From NCBI GenBank assembly GCA_965240325.2, contig OZ251248.1, forward strand, positions 682,001-746,000: 64,000 nt of DNA, read 5' to 3'. Positions 29,551 to 39,100 of the stretch are shown here, in pieces (within the stretch, counting starts at the first letter, position 1; the number at the start of each line of letters is the position of its first letter). Origin of the DNA: Rebecca billardiae RCC1528 (lineage: Eukaryota; Haptophyta). Made by a program: the position numbers and the translations under genes. The notes under the pieces were generated by a model, which was not told the DNA's origin, made no database searches, and was given only the letters and a program-made list of their open reading frames with translations.

Positions 29551-30311
29551 GACCCACCCTTCGGATTCGGACCCCGAACTTCGGGGTCCGAATTTCGGGG
29601 TGGGCCACATCCGGACCCGAAATGTGGCCTCTGTGGGCGGCTGGCCTGCAATGGCGTCGGCGGATTCGCGTGCCGTCGACGTCATGCCGTGCCCAACTAA
29701 TATGCTCGCAGCGGCCGTGCCGGGCCAGCAGCTGGTGGTGTGGTTCGGTCAGAGCCCGGTACACCGATTGCCAGTGCAGTTTCGCGGTGCGGGGAACCCT
29801 GTCCGTGGTGACGCGCGTTGACCGGCAGCGCAACGGCAGCCGGTCTGTGGGCGCCGTGTTCTCGGAGGGGGACACTGTCCTCGGCGCCAAGCCTGCTTTG
29901 ACTTGACTCCTGCCATCTACTGAGTGGCTGGCGCGGCAAGCAGTAAGCACTGCCTGTGCTCGGCAGCGCTGCGGAGCCCGACTCGCACGGCGTGCTGAGC
30001 ACAACGCCCGCGAGGACGGGCGCGGCCCGGCGGATGGGACCAGCCATTCGTCGTAAGATCGAGTCTGATCCTGATGTAGTTAGGGTGAGATCCATGGCTG
30101 TGCAGAACTGTGACATTCACTGCGTGCGGACTGGTGCTGGCGCAGTGACCGACTCACCGTCGCTGTTATGCCCGGGCACGCCACTGTGGCGTGCCCGCGT
30201 GCCATGCTGTCAGGAGTCCGGACCACACTGCCCCGACCCGGACAGCCAGAATTCCCCCCCGAAGATGGAGGCCAGAATTCGGATTCCCCGCCCCCGAAAA
30301 ATTCCCCCCCG
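29551..30311. other. Intergenic with short hairpins, up to the gap
   Basis: No gene recognised. A near-perfect hairpin lies at about 29553-29606 around GGACCCCGAACTTCGGGGTCC. A second lies at about 30177-30199 (GGGCACGCCACTGTGGCGTGCCC). The last 80 bases before the gap repeat GAATTCCCCCCCG-like strings, suggesting unresolved low-complexity sequence. Confidence 0.5.
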
Positions 30312-30531
30312 NNNNNNNNNNNNNNNNNNNNNNNNNNNNNNNNNNNNNNNNNNNNNNNNNNNNNNNNNNNNNNNNNNNNNNNNNNNNNNNNNNNNNNNNN
30401 NNNNNNNNNNNNNNNNNNNNNNNNNNNNNNNNNNNNNNNNNNNNNNNNNNNNNNNNNNNNNNNNNNNNNNNNNNNNNNNNNNNNNNNNNNNNNNNNNNNN
30501 NNNNNNNNNNNCGCGCGCTCGCGCAGCTTGA
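30312..30531. other. Assembly gap (220 N)
   Basis: A run of 220 N. It cuts the 3' part of the armadillo-repeat gene that reads leftward into it. Confidence 1.
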
Positions 30532-31652
30532 CAGTCGGCGCGTTCGCGGCGGAGCCTTCGCAGATGATGGCGAGCGCCCAGCAGCCCTGCGCCTGCACCT
30601 TCGCGTCGAGCGGGTGCGCGCACATCGAGCGCACCGTCTCCTCGATCGCGCCCTCCTCCGCCGCGCGCTCCTTGCGCGCGCGCCCGTCCGCGTTCGTGCC
30701 GTGGCACATGTGCAGCAGCGCCCAGCACGCCTGCGCGATCACGTCCGGACGATTCTGGTGCTCGCGCATCGCGCGGACGACGGCCTTGATACCGCCCGCG
30801 TCCACCGCCGCCTGCGCCGCGGTGGACGCGCCCTCGTCCGTGCTCGTGCACAGGTTGTCGAACGCGCCGATCGCTTGCACCTGCGGGCCCGGCCGCGCCA
30901 GCAGGCGGACACGTGTGAGCGCAACGCAGCGAGCGGGCGCGCAGGGCGGCGCGCTGGGGCGAGGGGTGCGGGCGCCGGCGCACCTGCACATCCGCGTTGC
31001 TCGCGTGCGCGTCCATCGCGCCCACGAGCGCGGGCAGCGCGCCCGCGGCCACCGCCATCTGCCGCCGCTTGAGCACCGCGTCGACGTCGACGCCCCAGCA
31101 GATCGTGCGCAGCACCGCGCTCGCCTGCTCCTGCACGGCGGCGTTCCAGGTGTGCAGGCTGAGCGCGCGTACGGCCGCGTCGATCGCGCCCGCCTCCGCC
31201 GCGTGCCTCTTTCGCGCGAGCGTGATGACGTCGTCGCCCCAGCAGATAGACCGGAGCGCTGAGCACGCTCGCTCCTGCACGCTCGCGTCGGCCTCGTGCT
31301 TGCGCATCGCGCCGACCATGAGCTCGAGCGCGCCGGCGGCGGCCGCGTCGGTCGCGCGATGCGCGCGCGACTGCTCCAGATCGTCCTCGCCGGAGCTCAG
31401 CGCGTGCAGCGCCGCGCACGCCGCCGACTGCACGCTGACGTCGTCCGTGTGCGCTCGCATCAGCCGGAGGGCCGCTTTGATCGCGCCGGCGTCGGCGGCC
31501 GCGCGCGCCTCGGAGCCGTTCTTATCCTCGCGCACGCGTCTACTGATCTCATCGAGCGCCTCCGAGGCCCCCTTCGCGCTCGCCGGAATCCCTGCGATGA
31601 AGGGCGCCCATTCCTTCGCTGTTTGCACCTGCTTTGGAGGTTCCGCCTCCAT
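30532..31652 (-). CDS. Armadillo-repeat protein, 3' end lost in gap
   Basis: Exon 1 is 31652-30984 and exon 2 runs from 30880 into the gap at 30532, giving 339 visible residues. The 103-nt intron has GTGCGC at its start and restores NADVQ-VQAIGAFDNLC. Repeating helices of about 42-45 residues carry armadillo-type motifs: AADAGAIKAALRLMRAH, AAAAGALELMVGAMRKH, AAEAGAIDAAVRALSLH, AVAAGALPALVGAMDAH, AVDAGGIKAVVRAMREH, each followed by a VQ-x-x-A-C-x-A-L-like helix. Such solenoids are protein-binding scaffolds; similar runs occur in many algal armadillo proteins. No other domain is visible. The sequence left of the gap does not continue it recognisably. Confidence 0.85.
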
Positions 31653-32125
31653 CGGCCAGGGCAGGTTTTGGGCCCCTTCGAGACTCGCCGCGGCGGCGGC
31701 GGAGCGGGCGAGTGGGAGGCGTCGAGGTCGCGCGGGTAGAAACGGATACCCTCATAATCGTGGGAGTACTTTCTCGGGGGGAGCCTTCGAGATATTGATA
31801 GGGAGATAGATATGTCGCAACCGTATCGTAGCTGGCGCTCAATGCCTTTAAATTATGGGTCGGCCGCGGAACGGCACCGGATCAGCACTGTGCTACCCAC
31901 GGTGCTACCGCTTCCAAGCCTCCCCCCAGCCGGACTGTTGGGCCCAGCATGCATCGCTCGCCCCGCTCCCGAGCGAGCCGGGCCGGGGGGGGACGCCTTG
32001 GCTGGCGGTGACCGACCTGGACTCGCCGGCGCCGCGCCAGCTCGGGCGTGCGAAGGCCAGCGCGCGCCGCAGCGCCGAGCGCGGCGCACCGCCGTCAGCA
32101 CCGCCGAGCCCCACGCCCCGGCGCC
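31653..32125. other. Divergent intergenic region
   Basis: It lies between the start codons of the armadillo gene (-) and the UBZ/PAH gene (+). No clear promoter element or gene; the stretch around 31740-31860 is less GC-rich. Confidence 0.45.
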
Positions 32126-34521
32126 ATGTCGCAGCGCACGCGCAAGAGCACCTTCGCCACGTGCCCGATGTGCGGCCAGTACTTCTCGCCTGACCTCATC
32201 CTGCAGCACGCGGACGCGTGCGCGCGCGCGCGCTTCCGCGTGAAGCCCAAGCCGTCCGCGTCGAAAGGTGCGCTTGCGAGCGATGCACGCGCGCGTCCCG
32301 CGTCGGGCGCCGCCGTGCACGCCGCGTGCTCAGCGCGCCGCGCGGACCGCGCGCCCCTGAACCCAACCCTCGGCCTCGGCGCAGGTGCCAAGGCGCGCGC
32401 GTCGAGCAGCGACGAGCCGCCGCACCCCGAAGAAGGCCCGGCCGCCGACGCGGGCCTCGCGGAGGGCGCTCCTGCCGCCGCCGACGAGCCGCTCCCGTCC
32501 GTCGCCGAGCGCAAGCGGCCCCTGTCGGAGCCGGCCGCCAGCGGCGCGCCGCGCGCCCCCAAGCCCAAGCAGCGCAAGCTGCAGCAGCCGCGGCCGCCGC
32601 CGCCGCACGGCGTAGACCCCGCGCGCAAGGGCTCGAAGAAGCCCAAGGCCGCCAAGCCCAAGAAGGGCGCCAAGAAGGGCGCCGACCAGCCGCCGGGCGC
32701 GGCCGGTCCGTCGGCGCTGCCCGCGGATGTGGACGAGGTGGTGATTGAGGGCTTTGCCATCCGCAGCCTCAAGCTGGACGAGACGATGGCGCCGCTCTGG
32801 GCGGCGCTGGGTGGCGAGGCGCACGTCGCCAGGCCCGGCGCGCGCGTGCACCGCCAGCACGCGCATGCCATGGCCGTGCCGATGCCCGCGCCGCTGGCGC
32901 AGCCGCCGGTTGCGCCGAGCGCGAGCTGCCTTCCCAACGGCGAGGCCTGCGCGGAGCCCCAGCCGCCGCCGACCGGCCTCGCGCCGGTGTCGGCCCAGCC
33001 GGCCTCGGCCAAGCCGGTGTCGGCCCAGCCGGCCTCGGCCAAGCCGGTGTCGGCCAAGCCGGCCTCGGCCAAGCCGGCCTCGGCCAAGCCGGCCTCGGCC
33101 AAGCCGGCCTCGGCCAAGCCGGCCTCGGCCAAGCCGGCCTCGGCCAAGCCGGCCTCGGCCAAGCCGGCCTCGGCCAAGCCGCTCTCGGCCAAGCCGGTGT
33201 CGGCCAAGCCGATGCCGGTCGGGGCTTGCGTCCCGAGCGCAGCAGCGGCAGCGACGGAGCCGGCGAGGCGGCCGGACGCGCCCAAGCGCAGCACGCCGCA
33301 GGGCGGGTCCGCTGCGCCCGCGGCGCCGCGCGCGAGCGGCGCGGGCGCCGGCGCGGCCGCGGGCGCGCCGCCCGCCGGCGGCCGCGCCGCCGCGGCCGGC
33401 CACGGCGGCAGCAAACCCAAGCCGCCGTCAAAGGCGGGCGCGCGCGGCCCCAAGCCGTGCCTCGCAGTCGCGTACAGCTGGCCGCAGGAGCCGTTCGGCT
33501 TTGAGACGGACGAGGAGGCGGAGCTCGTGGAGCGCGCGGAGCACTTTCTCGAGATGCTCCGGGTGCGCGCGCGCGCGCGCCCGGCGCGCCCAGCGGCGGC
33601 GGTGGTGCGCGTGTGCGCCGCCTGGCGGCGCTGCTGTGGCCGCCGGCGCGACTGTGCCCATTTGCCTTTTCGCGCGCGCGCTGCTGACGCGCCGCGCCGC
33701 GCCGCGCGCCGCGCGCCGCGCGCCGCGCGCGCTCTGCGCCGCAGTACCGCTTCGCGGACAAGCCGGCGGTGATCGAGGATGTGATGGGCTCGCTGTGCGC
33801 GTTCGTGGCGGGCGAGGCGGACACGCCCGAGGTGATGGAGCGCGTGTCCACGCGCCTGCAGCACGAGCCCGAGTTGCTCGCGGCCTTCACTGTGTTCCTG
33901 CCGCCCGGCTACTGCTTGCAGCCGGTGCCGTCGCGCCACCTGCCGTACCTCGCGTGCATCAGCGCGCCCGCCGCGTTCGAGCTCGCGAATAGCTTCGTCG
34001 ACCGGGTGTGCGCGCAGCTCGCGCCGGCGCCGCCGCTCGCGCTCTCGCTGCTACGCGCGATCGACCAGCTCCCCAGCGATCTCCCCGAGATCTCGTCGGT
34101 CGCGGCGCTGCTGGGCGCGCACGTCGACGCCGGGCTGCACGCCGAGCTGCCCGTGTGCGGCATGAGCATGGCGCAGGCCGAGGCGGTGCGCGGCGCAGCG
34201 GCGGACGCCACGGCGCTGCTGCAGTCGTGCCCGATGCCCGCGTGCGAGCTCGCGCGCGAGCTGATGCTCTACGTGCCCCTTGGGCTGCAGCACGGGCTGA
34301 CGAACGCGCTGCACGGGCACACGCATTACGTCACGTGCGACACGCGGCTGCCCCAGCTCAAGCCGGCGCGGCGCGCGAGCGGCGAGGCGGGCGCGGCCGC
34401 CGGTGCGGATGCGCCGGCGCGGACGTCGCAGCGCCAGACGCTGACGCCCGGCCCGATGGCGCCCGCGACGCCACTGGGCATGCAGGTCTCCGCGGCGCCA
34501 CTCGCCCCAGTCCAAGCCTGA
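32126..34521 (+). CDS. UBZ4-like zinc knuckle plus Sin3-type PAH-domain protein
   Basis: Exon 1, 32126-33562, and exon 2, 33745-34521, encode 737 residues. Residues 13-32 form CPMC-x11-HADAC, the C-x2-C-x11-H-x3-C spacing of Rad18/UBZ4 fingers, with aspartate in the ubiquitin-contact position. A lysine-rich, probably nuclear segment follows (KKPKAAKPKKGAKKGA), then a 5-residue SAKPA tandem repeat. The splice junction rebuilds a paired amphipathic helix: AELVERAEHFLEMLR joins YRFADKPAVIEDVMG, and it ends in LLAAFTVFLPPGY, the Sin3 PAH signature. PAH domains bind short helices of repressors, so a chromatin role is likely. A second in-frame intron is possible at 32268-32384 (GTGCGC to GCAG, 117 nt, no stop), which would shorten the protein to 698 residues. 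Confidence 0.78.
32987..33215 (+). repeat. 15-bp coding tandem repeat (SAKPA)
   Basis: About fifteen head-to-tail 15-bp units (core GCCTCGGCCAAGCCG) in frame in the UBZ/PAH gene. The central units are nearly identical. Edge units read VSAQP, VSAKP and LSAKP. Confidence 0.93.
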
Positions 34522-35240
34522 GCAGTGAGCTGACGCCACGCCCACGCCGGCCATGCGGGCACGCCCGGGCCACGTGTGCAGCCGATCGAGCTCGAAATCG
34601 CCCGGAGCATTCCAGCTGGCCGCTGGCTGGCCAGCGGCGGCCAATGGCAATAATATTTTAATAACAGATTTATTTCGAATAATTAATATTTATTATATAT
34701 ATTTCATTAAATCAATAATAAATAATATATATCTAACTAGCCATGTGCCAATTACATCCGGAGCGAGCCGCATCGCGAGCCACCGTGCACGACTCCGGCG
34801 GAATCTGTGCGCAGTGCGGACCGTCGCGCAGTCGCACACGAGTCACGATCGGCGACCACCGAGATCCCTCACTCACGTGAGGCGCCTGCTGCCCTGCGCG
34901 GTACGGCCGACCTGACACTCACCTGACTGGCTGACAGACCCGAGTCAGACCGCCCCGCCGGCATGCCTCAACAAGCCTCTTGAGCAGGGGGCATGGCGTC
35001 GCACACGCAGCGGCGGCCCACAGAGCATGCGCGCGAGTCGGCGCAGGCTGGCGGGCGACGTGGCAGCACTCCCACGACCGCCATCAGACGCGCCCCGACT
35101 GCGCCGTCAGACGCGGCGCCCGCAGAGGCGCCACCGCCCGGTGCTGCGCGGCGGCGCGCACTCGAGGCGGGTGCGCGCGGCCGTGGCGCGCGGCGCCGCG
35201 GGTGCGGCGCCGCCCCGCCACGCGCCGAGCGAGCGGCCGC
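34522..35240. other. Convergent intergenic region with an AT-rich islet
   Basis: It lies between the 3' ends of the UBZ/PAH gene (+) and BTF3 (-). From about 34645 to 34740 the sequence turns almost entirely to A and T, in sharp contrast to its surroundings. No gene seen. Confidence 0.55.
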
Positions 35241-35702
35241 TCACTGGTTCGCCGTCGCCTCGAAGTTGTCCACGAGGTCGGGCATGTCGTCATCGTCGTC
35301 GTCGTCCTCCTCGGGGATGGCCCCTTGGCCGCCGCCGTACTGCTGCTCCGCCGCCACCTTCTTGAGCGAGGCGAGGTTGTCGGGTCCGAGCTGGTTGATG
35401 ATGCCCGGCAGCAGGTCCTGGAGCTTCTTCGTCTCCGCGTGCCCGCTGATCACGTACGTGTTCGCCGAGATGGACGCCTGCACCTTTGGGTTGGTGAAGT
35501 GCACGACCGTGCCGTTGTCCTTGAAGAGGTTCACCTCCTCGATCGCCGGGATGTTGTTCACACCCAAGCGCTTGAGTGTGCTCTGCAGCCGCTTATCGTC
35601 GGTGGTGGTCGTCTTGTGAATCGCCTTCTTCTTGCGCCGGACGGACCCCTTCCCGCCCGTGCGCACCGACGCCGCCATCTTCTCGAGTTTTTCCTTGTTC
35701 AT
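35241..35702 (-). CDS. BTF3: Nascent polypeptide-associated complex subunit beta (BTF3)
   Basis: Intronless 153-residue frame of normal family length. NAC-beta pairs with NAC-alpha at the ribosome exit tunnel and shields nascent chains. The basic ribosome-binding stretch ([13 protein letters not shown]) and the NAC-domain block ([20 protein letters not shown], then [20 protein letters not shown]) are textbook. The C-terminal part has [19 protein letters not shown] and an acidic tail. The start ([10 protein letters not shown]) matches the usual N-terminus. It is divergent from the TFIIIC gene, with 432 bp between the start codons. Confidence 0.97.
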   Translation of the reverse strand: MNKEKLEKMAASVRTGGKGSVRRKKKAIHKTTTTDDKRLQSTLKRLGVNNIPAIEEVNLFKDNGTVVHFTNPKVQASISANTYVISGHAETKKLQDLLPGIINQLGPDNLASLKKVAAEQQYGGGQGAIPEEDDDDDDDMPDLVDNFEATANQ

Positions 35703-36134
35703 GGCTGCTGCGCGGCGCGAGCGCGCGCGCGCGCGCGTGGACGGCGTGCCGAGGCGAGGCGAGCGCGGCGTGAGCCAAGCGTGCCGACACTGGCGCCCTG
35801 GAGCGAGGCCCCTCGCCGCCGTGCCCGGCCGCTCCGAACCACAGGCGCACCCCGAGGGCGCGCGTGGGCAACTGCCGCGAGCCCCACCTGGCGGCGAGCG
35901 CTGACGACCGCGCCCGGGAAGGCTGCGTTCCATGCACCCGGACAGCCACCTGTCGACCTGCCCAGGCCGGTCCGGGTTGAGGGAGCGTCTTTGTCTCGAT
36001 TGGCGCAACCCCGGCCCGGACTGGGGTTTGCTCGTCAAACGCTGGCTGATGGCGGTGGTGCCACCGTCGTCCTGCTCGTGAGCCGGCCACCCGAAGCGGC
36101 GCCGCCCCACCGCGCGAGCCCTCGAGTCGGGGCG
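35703..36134. promoter_or_regulatory. Bidirectional intergenic region between BTF3 and TFIIIC
   Basis: 432 bases between divergent start codons, so it should carry both promoters. No TATA box or other clear element is visible. A long plus-strand open frame crosses it but has no protein-family character. Confidence 0.4.
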
Positions 36135-39100
36135 ATGGACGACGTGATCGCCGCATGCCTCGACGAGGTGGGCCTCTCGGGCGAGCAGGGCATCCGCACC
36201 GACGACCTCTGGGCGCGCGTGCGGCTGCGGTGCGACGCCGCGCTCGGCGCGCCGACGCGCGCGCGCGCGTGGCGCGCGCTGCGCGCGCACCCGTCCGTCG
36301 AGCGCGTGCGTGTGGGCGGGACAGACGTGGCGCGATCCACGTGGGCCGCGTGGGGCCTCGACGAGCTCGAGCGCGGCGTGGACGACGCGGACGCGCACGT
36401 CGCGCGCGTGGTCGGCGCGCGCGCGCTCATCCGGCGCGCACTGGGCATGCCCGCGGGCGCGGAGGTGAGCCGCGCGGACTGGCAGATGCTCCAGGCGATC
36501 GGCGTGCGGCGCGAGGCCGGGCTGCTCCAGAAGGAGGCGCACGAGGCGGCGGGCTGCGCCAAGCCGCAGGTCTTCCTCCCAATCCGCCACCTGCAGACGG
36601 CGCGGCTCGTGCAGGTAAGCCGAATCTGCCTGCGAGCGCTCGGCGCGCGCGGCGGCTCGATCACGACGAACTTGCTGCGGCTGGCGCGGTACCGCGCGGA
36701 CGCGCTGCCCGAGGTGCCGGGGTACTCGCTCGAGCCCATCGCCGCGACGATCGGCGCGCAGGAGCGCCCGGCGCTCCTCGAGCTCGTGCGCGCCTCACGA
36801 GATTCGGAGCTCGGCGCGATCGCGAGCGTGGAGGCACGCGACAGGCTGGGCGCGTGCGGCAAGGGGAAGGCGGGCGCGTGGCGCAAGCTGGTGGCGGAGC
36901 TGGTGGAGGAGGGGCTGGTGCGCGAGACCGTCGTGCTCTTCGGCACGGGGCGCCGCACCGAGCGCCGCGTGCACTGCCTGGAGTGGGCGGCGGACGACGA
37001 CGGCGCGGCGGCGGCGGCGGCGGGCGGCGGCGGCGGCGGCGCGTCGGCGGCGGCGGCGGCGCGCGCGCACGGCGCGTGGTGGGGGCAGGGTCTCGCGCTC
37101 GACGCGGGCGCGGGCGCGCAGGCGCTCGAGCTCATCGCCTCGCGCGGCGCCGCCGGCCTCGGCTCGACCGCCCTGCGCACCGCGCTGGCCGTCGACCCCA
37201 AGCTGGCGGCGCGGCTCATCGAGGCGCTCGCCGTTTCCGGGAACGTTCGCCGATCTCGCGATCTGGTCAAGAAGACAGACGAGTTCCTGGCGATCGCCAC
37301 GCCGAAGGGGCTCGCCGCGGCGGGCGGGCGCGCGCGCGCCGCCGCGGCCGCGGCCACGGCGAGGCTGCCGCCCACGCACCACGCCCCACCGCCGCGCGCG
37401 CCGCCGCAGCAGCCGGCGCCACTGACCGAGCGCGCGGCGGCGGCCGCGCCGGCCGCGCCGGCCGCGGGCGCGCTCGTCGCCGTCGCGCCCGGCAGCGGCG
37501 CTGTCGTGCGCGCAGGCGGTGGGGTGGTCGCTGGCGCGGGGAGCAGCGCCGCCGGCGGCGGCGCTCCCGCCGCGCCTCCGCCCACCGCCGCCTCCGCCCC
37601 GCCCCCCGCGCAGCAGCGCCCCGCGCGCCAACTCGAGCGCTCGGCCACGCTCCGCCGCATCGTCGAGCACGAGCGCGCAGTGCTGCTCGAGTCGGCGGTG
37701 GTGGCGCTGTACTCGCACGAGGCGCGGCGCGGGCTGGCCGGGAAGGTGGACAAGGCGACGGTGGCGCGGCTCGCGGCGGGGCTCGCGGCGGAGGGCGCGC
37801 TGCGCGTCGAGAGCGTCCCGGACCCGGCGAGGCCGGACGGGCGCCTCACCCTCCTCCTCGCTGCGCAGCCGTCGGCGCACGCGCCCGCCGCGACGCCAGA
37901 CTGCGCGGAGGCGCAGGCGATTTGGGGGCTGTTCGGGAAGGGGCTGACGCAGCGGGCGATCAGCGCGCTGCTCGTGGAGCGGCTGGGCCAGCGCGCGGAC
38001 GCGGCCGAGCCGCATGACGGCGCGGGGCGCCAGCCGAACGCGCCGCGCGCGCTCGCGCGCTGGAGCGCGGCGGAGGCGGCACCCGGCGACGCTGACGGCT
38101 CGCGGCCGCCGCCGCTGATGCCGCCGCCGCGCCCGAGCGCCGCCGCGGCTGTGCGCCGGGTGGAGAGCTCGGCGCTGCCGAGCGCGCTCGCGGCGGGCAT
38201 GTCGGAGCGGCTGCACGCGCGGCAGGCCAGCTACTCCGTCGGCCTGATCCCGGGGCGGTACGCGCGCGCTCGGCGGCTGCACTCGCTGCTGCACGCCGCG
38301 GCGCGGCGCGCGGCCGGCGGCGCCAGCGCCGGCGCCGGCGGCGGCGCCGAATACGGCGCCGGCGGCGGTGGCGGCGGCAGAGACGATGGCGGCGGCGCGG
38401 CCACGATCACGGGCGCGGCGCGCGTCGTCGACGTCGCCGACGCGCTGTGCCAGGCGCCGCTCGCCCACGTCCTCGCCGTGCTCGGTGCGCCGCCCGAGAC
38501 CGCGCCGCTGCTGCTGCGCTCCACTGCGCGCGCCGCGCGCCCGCCGGCGCGGCGCGGCGCGATGCCTGCTGCACAGCTGAGCGCCACGCTGAGCGAGGCG
38601 GCCATGCTGGGCGGCGAGGACGGGGCGCGCGGGCGGGCGCTGGGCGCGTACGAGCCCGGCGTGCGCGACGCGCTCCTCCGCTCCCACCGCCTCCTCACCA
38701 AGCTGCGAAATTCACTCGCCCTCTTGGAGCAACTTGGCCTACTGCGCGTGCGGACGGAGGCGGCCGCGCGGCTGAGGTCGGCGGCGGCGCGCGCGGCCGA
38801 GTCGGCGGCGGCGGGGGCGGCTTCGGCCTCGGCGGCGCGGGCGCAGGCGGAGGAGGCGGAGGGCGCGGCGCCTGGGCTGAGCGTCGAGCTGCGCGAGAGC
38901 GCCGCCCTGCCGCCGCGCGACCACGCGCAGATCGCCGCCGGCGGCGGCGGCCCGTCGGAGGGCGGCCCCGAGCGCGGCAGCGGTGCCGGCGGCGCGTCCG
39001 CGTCCGCGTCCGCGCCGGCCGAGCACGAGCTGCTCACGGCGCGCGGCGTTGAAGGGTACTGGGAGGCGCTGCGCGAGCTGGCGCTGGGCGAGAGCCACGC

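Noticed and set aside
30080-30311. Continuation of the armadillo gene left of the gap
   Set aside because: The frame there is Gly/Pro-rich low-complexity sequence with no armadillo pattern.
34980-36134. Upstream 385-codon extension of the TFIIIC frame
   Set aside because: It runs antisense through BTF3 and lacks family similarity; the ATG at 36135 matches the known TFIIIC N-terminus.
36616-36762. Possible GTAAGC intron after LVQ in TFIIIC
   Set aside because: The sequence it would remove ([14 protein letters not shown] and neighbours) matches the region that follows the B-block in plant TFIIIC, so it is coding.
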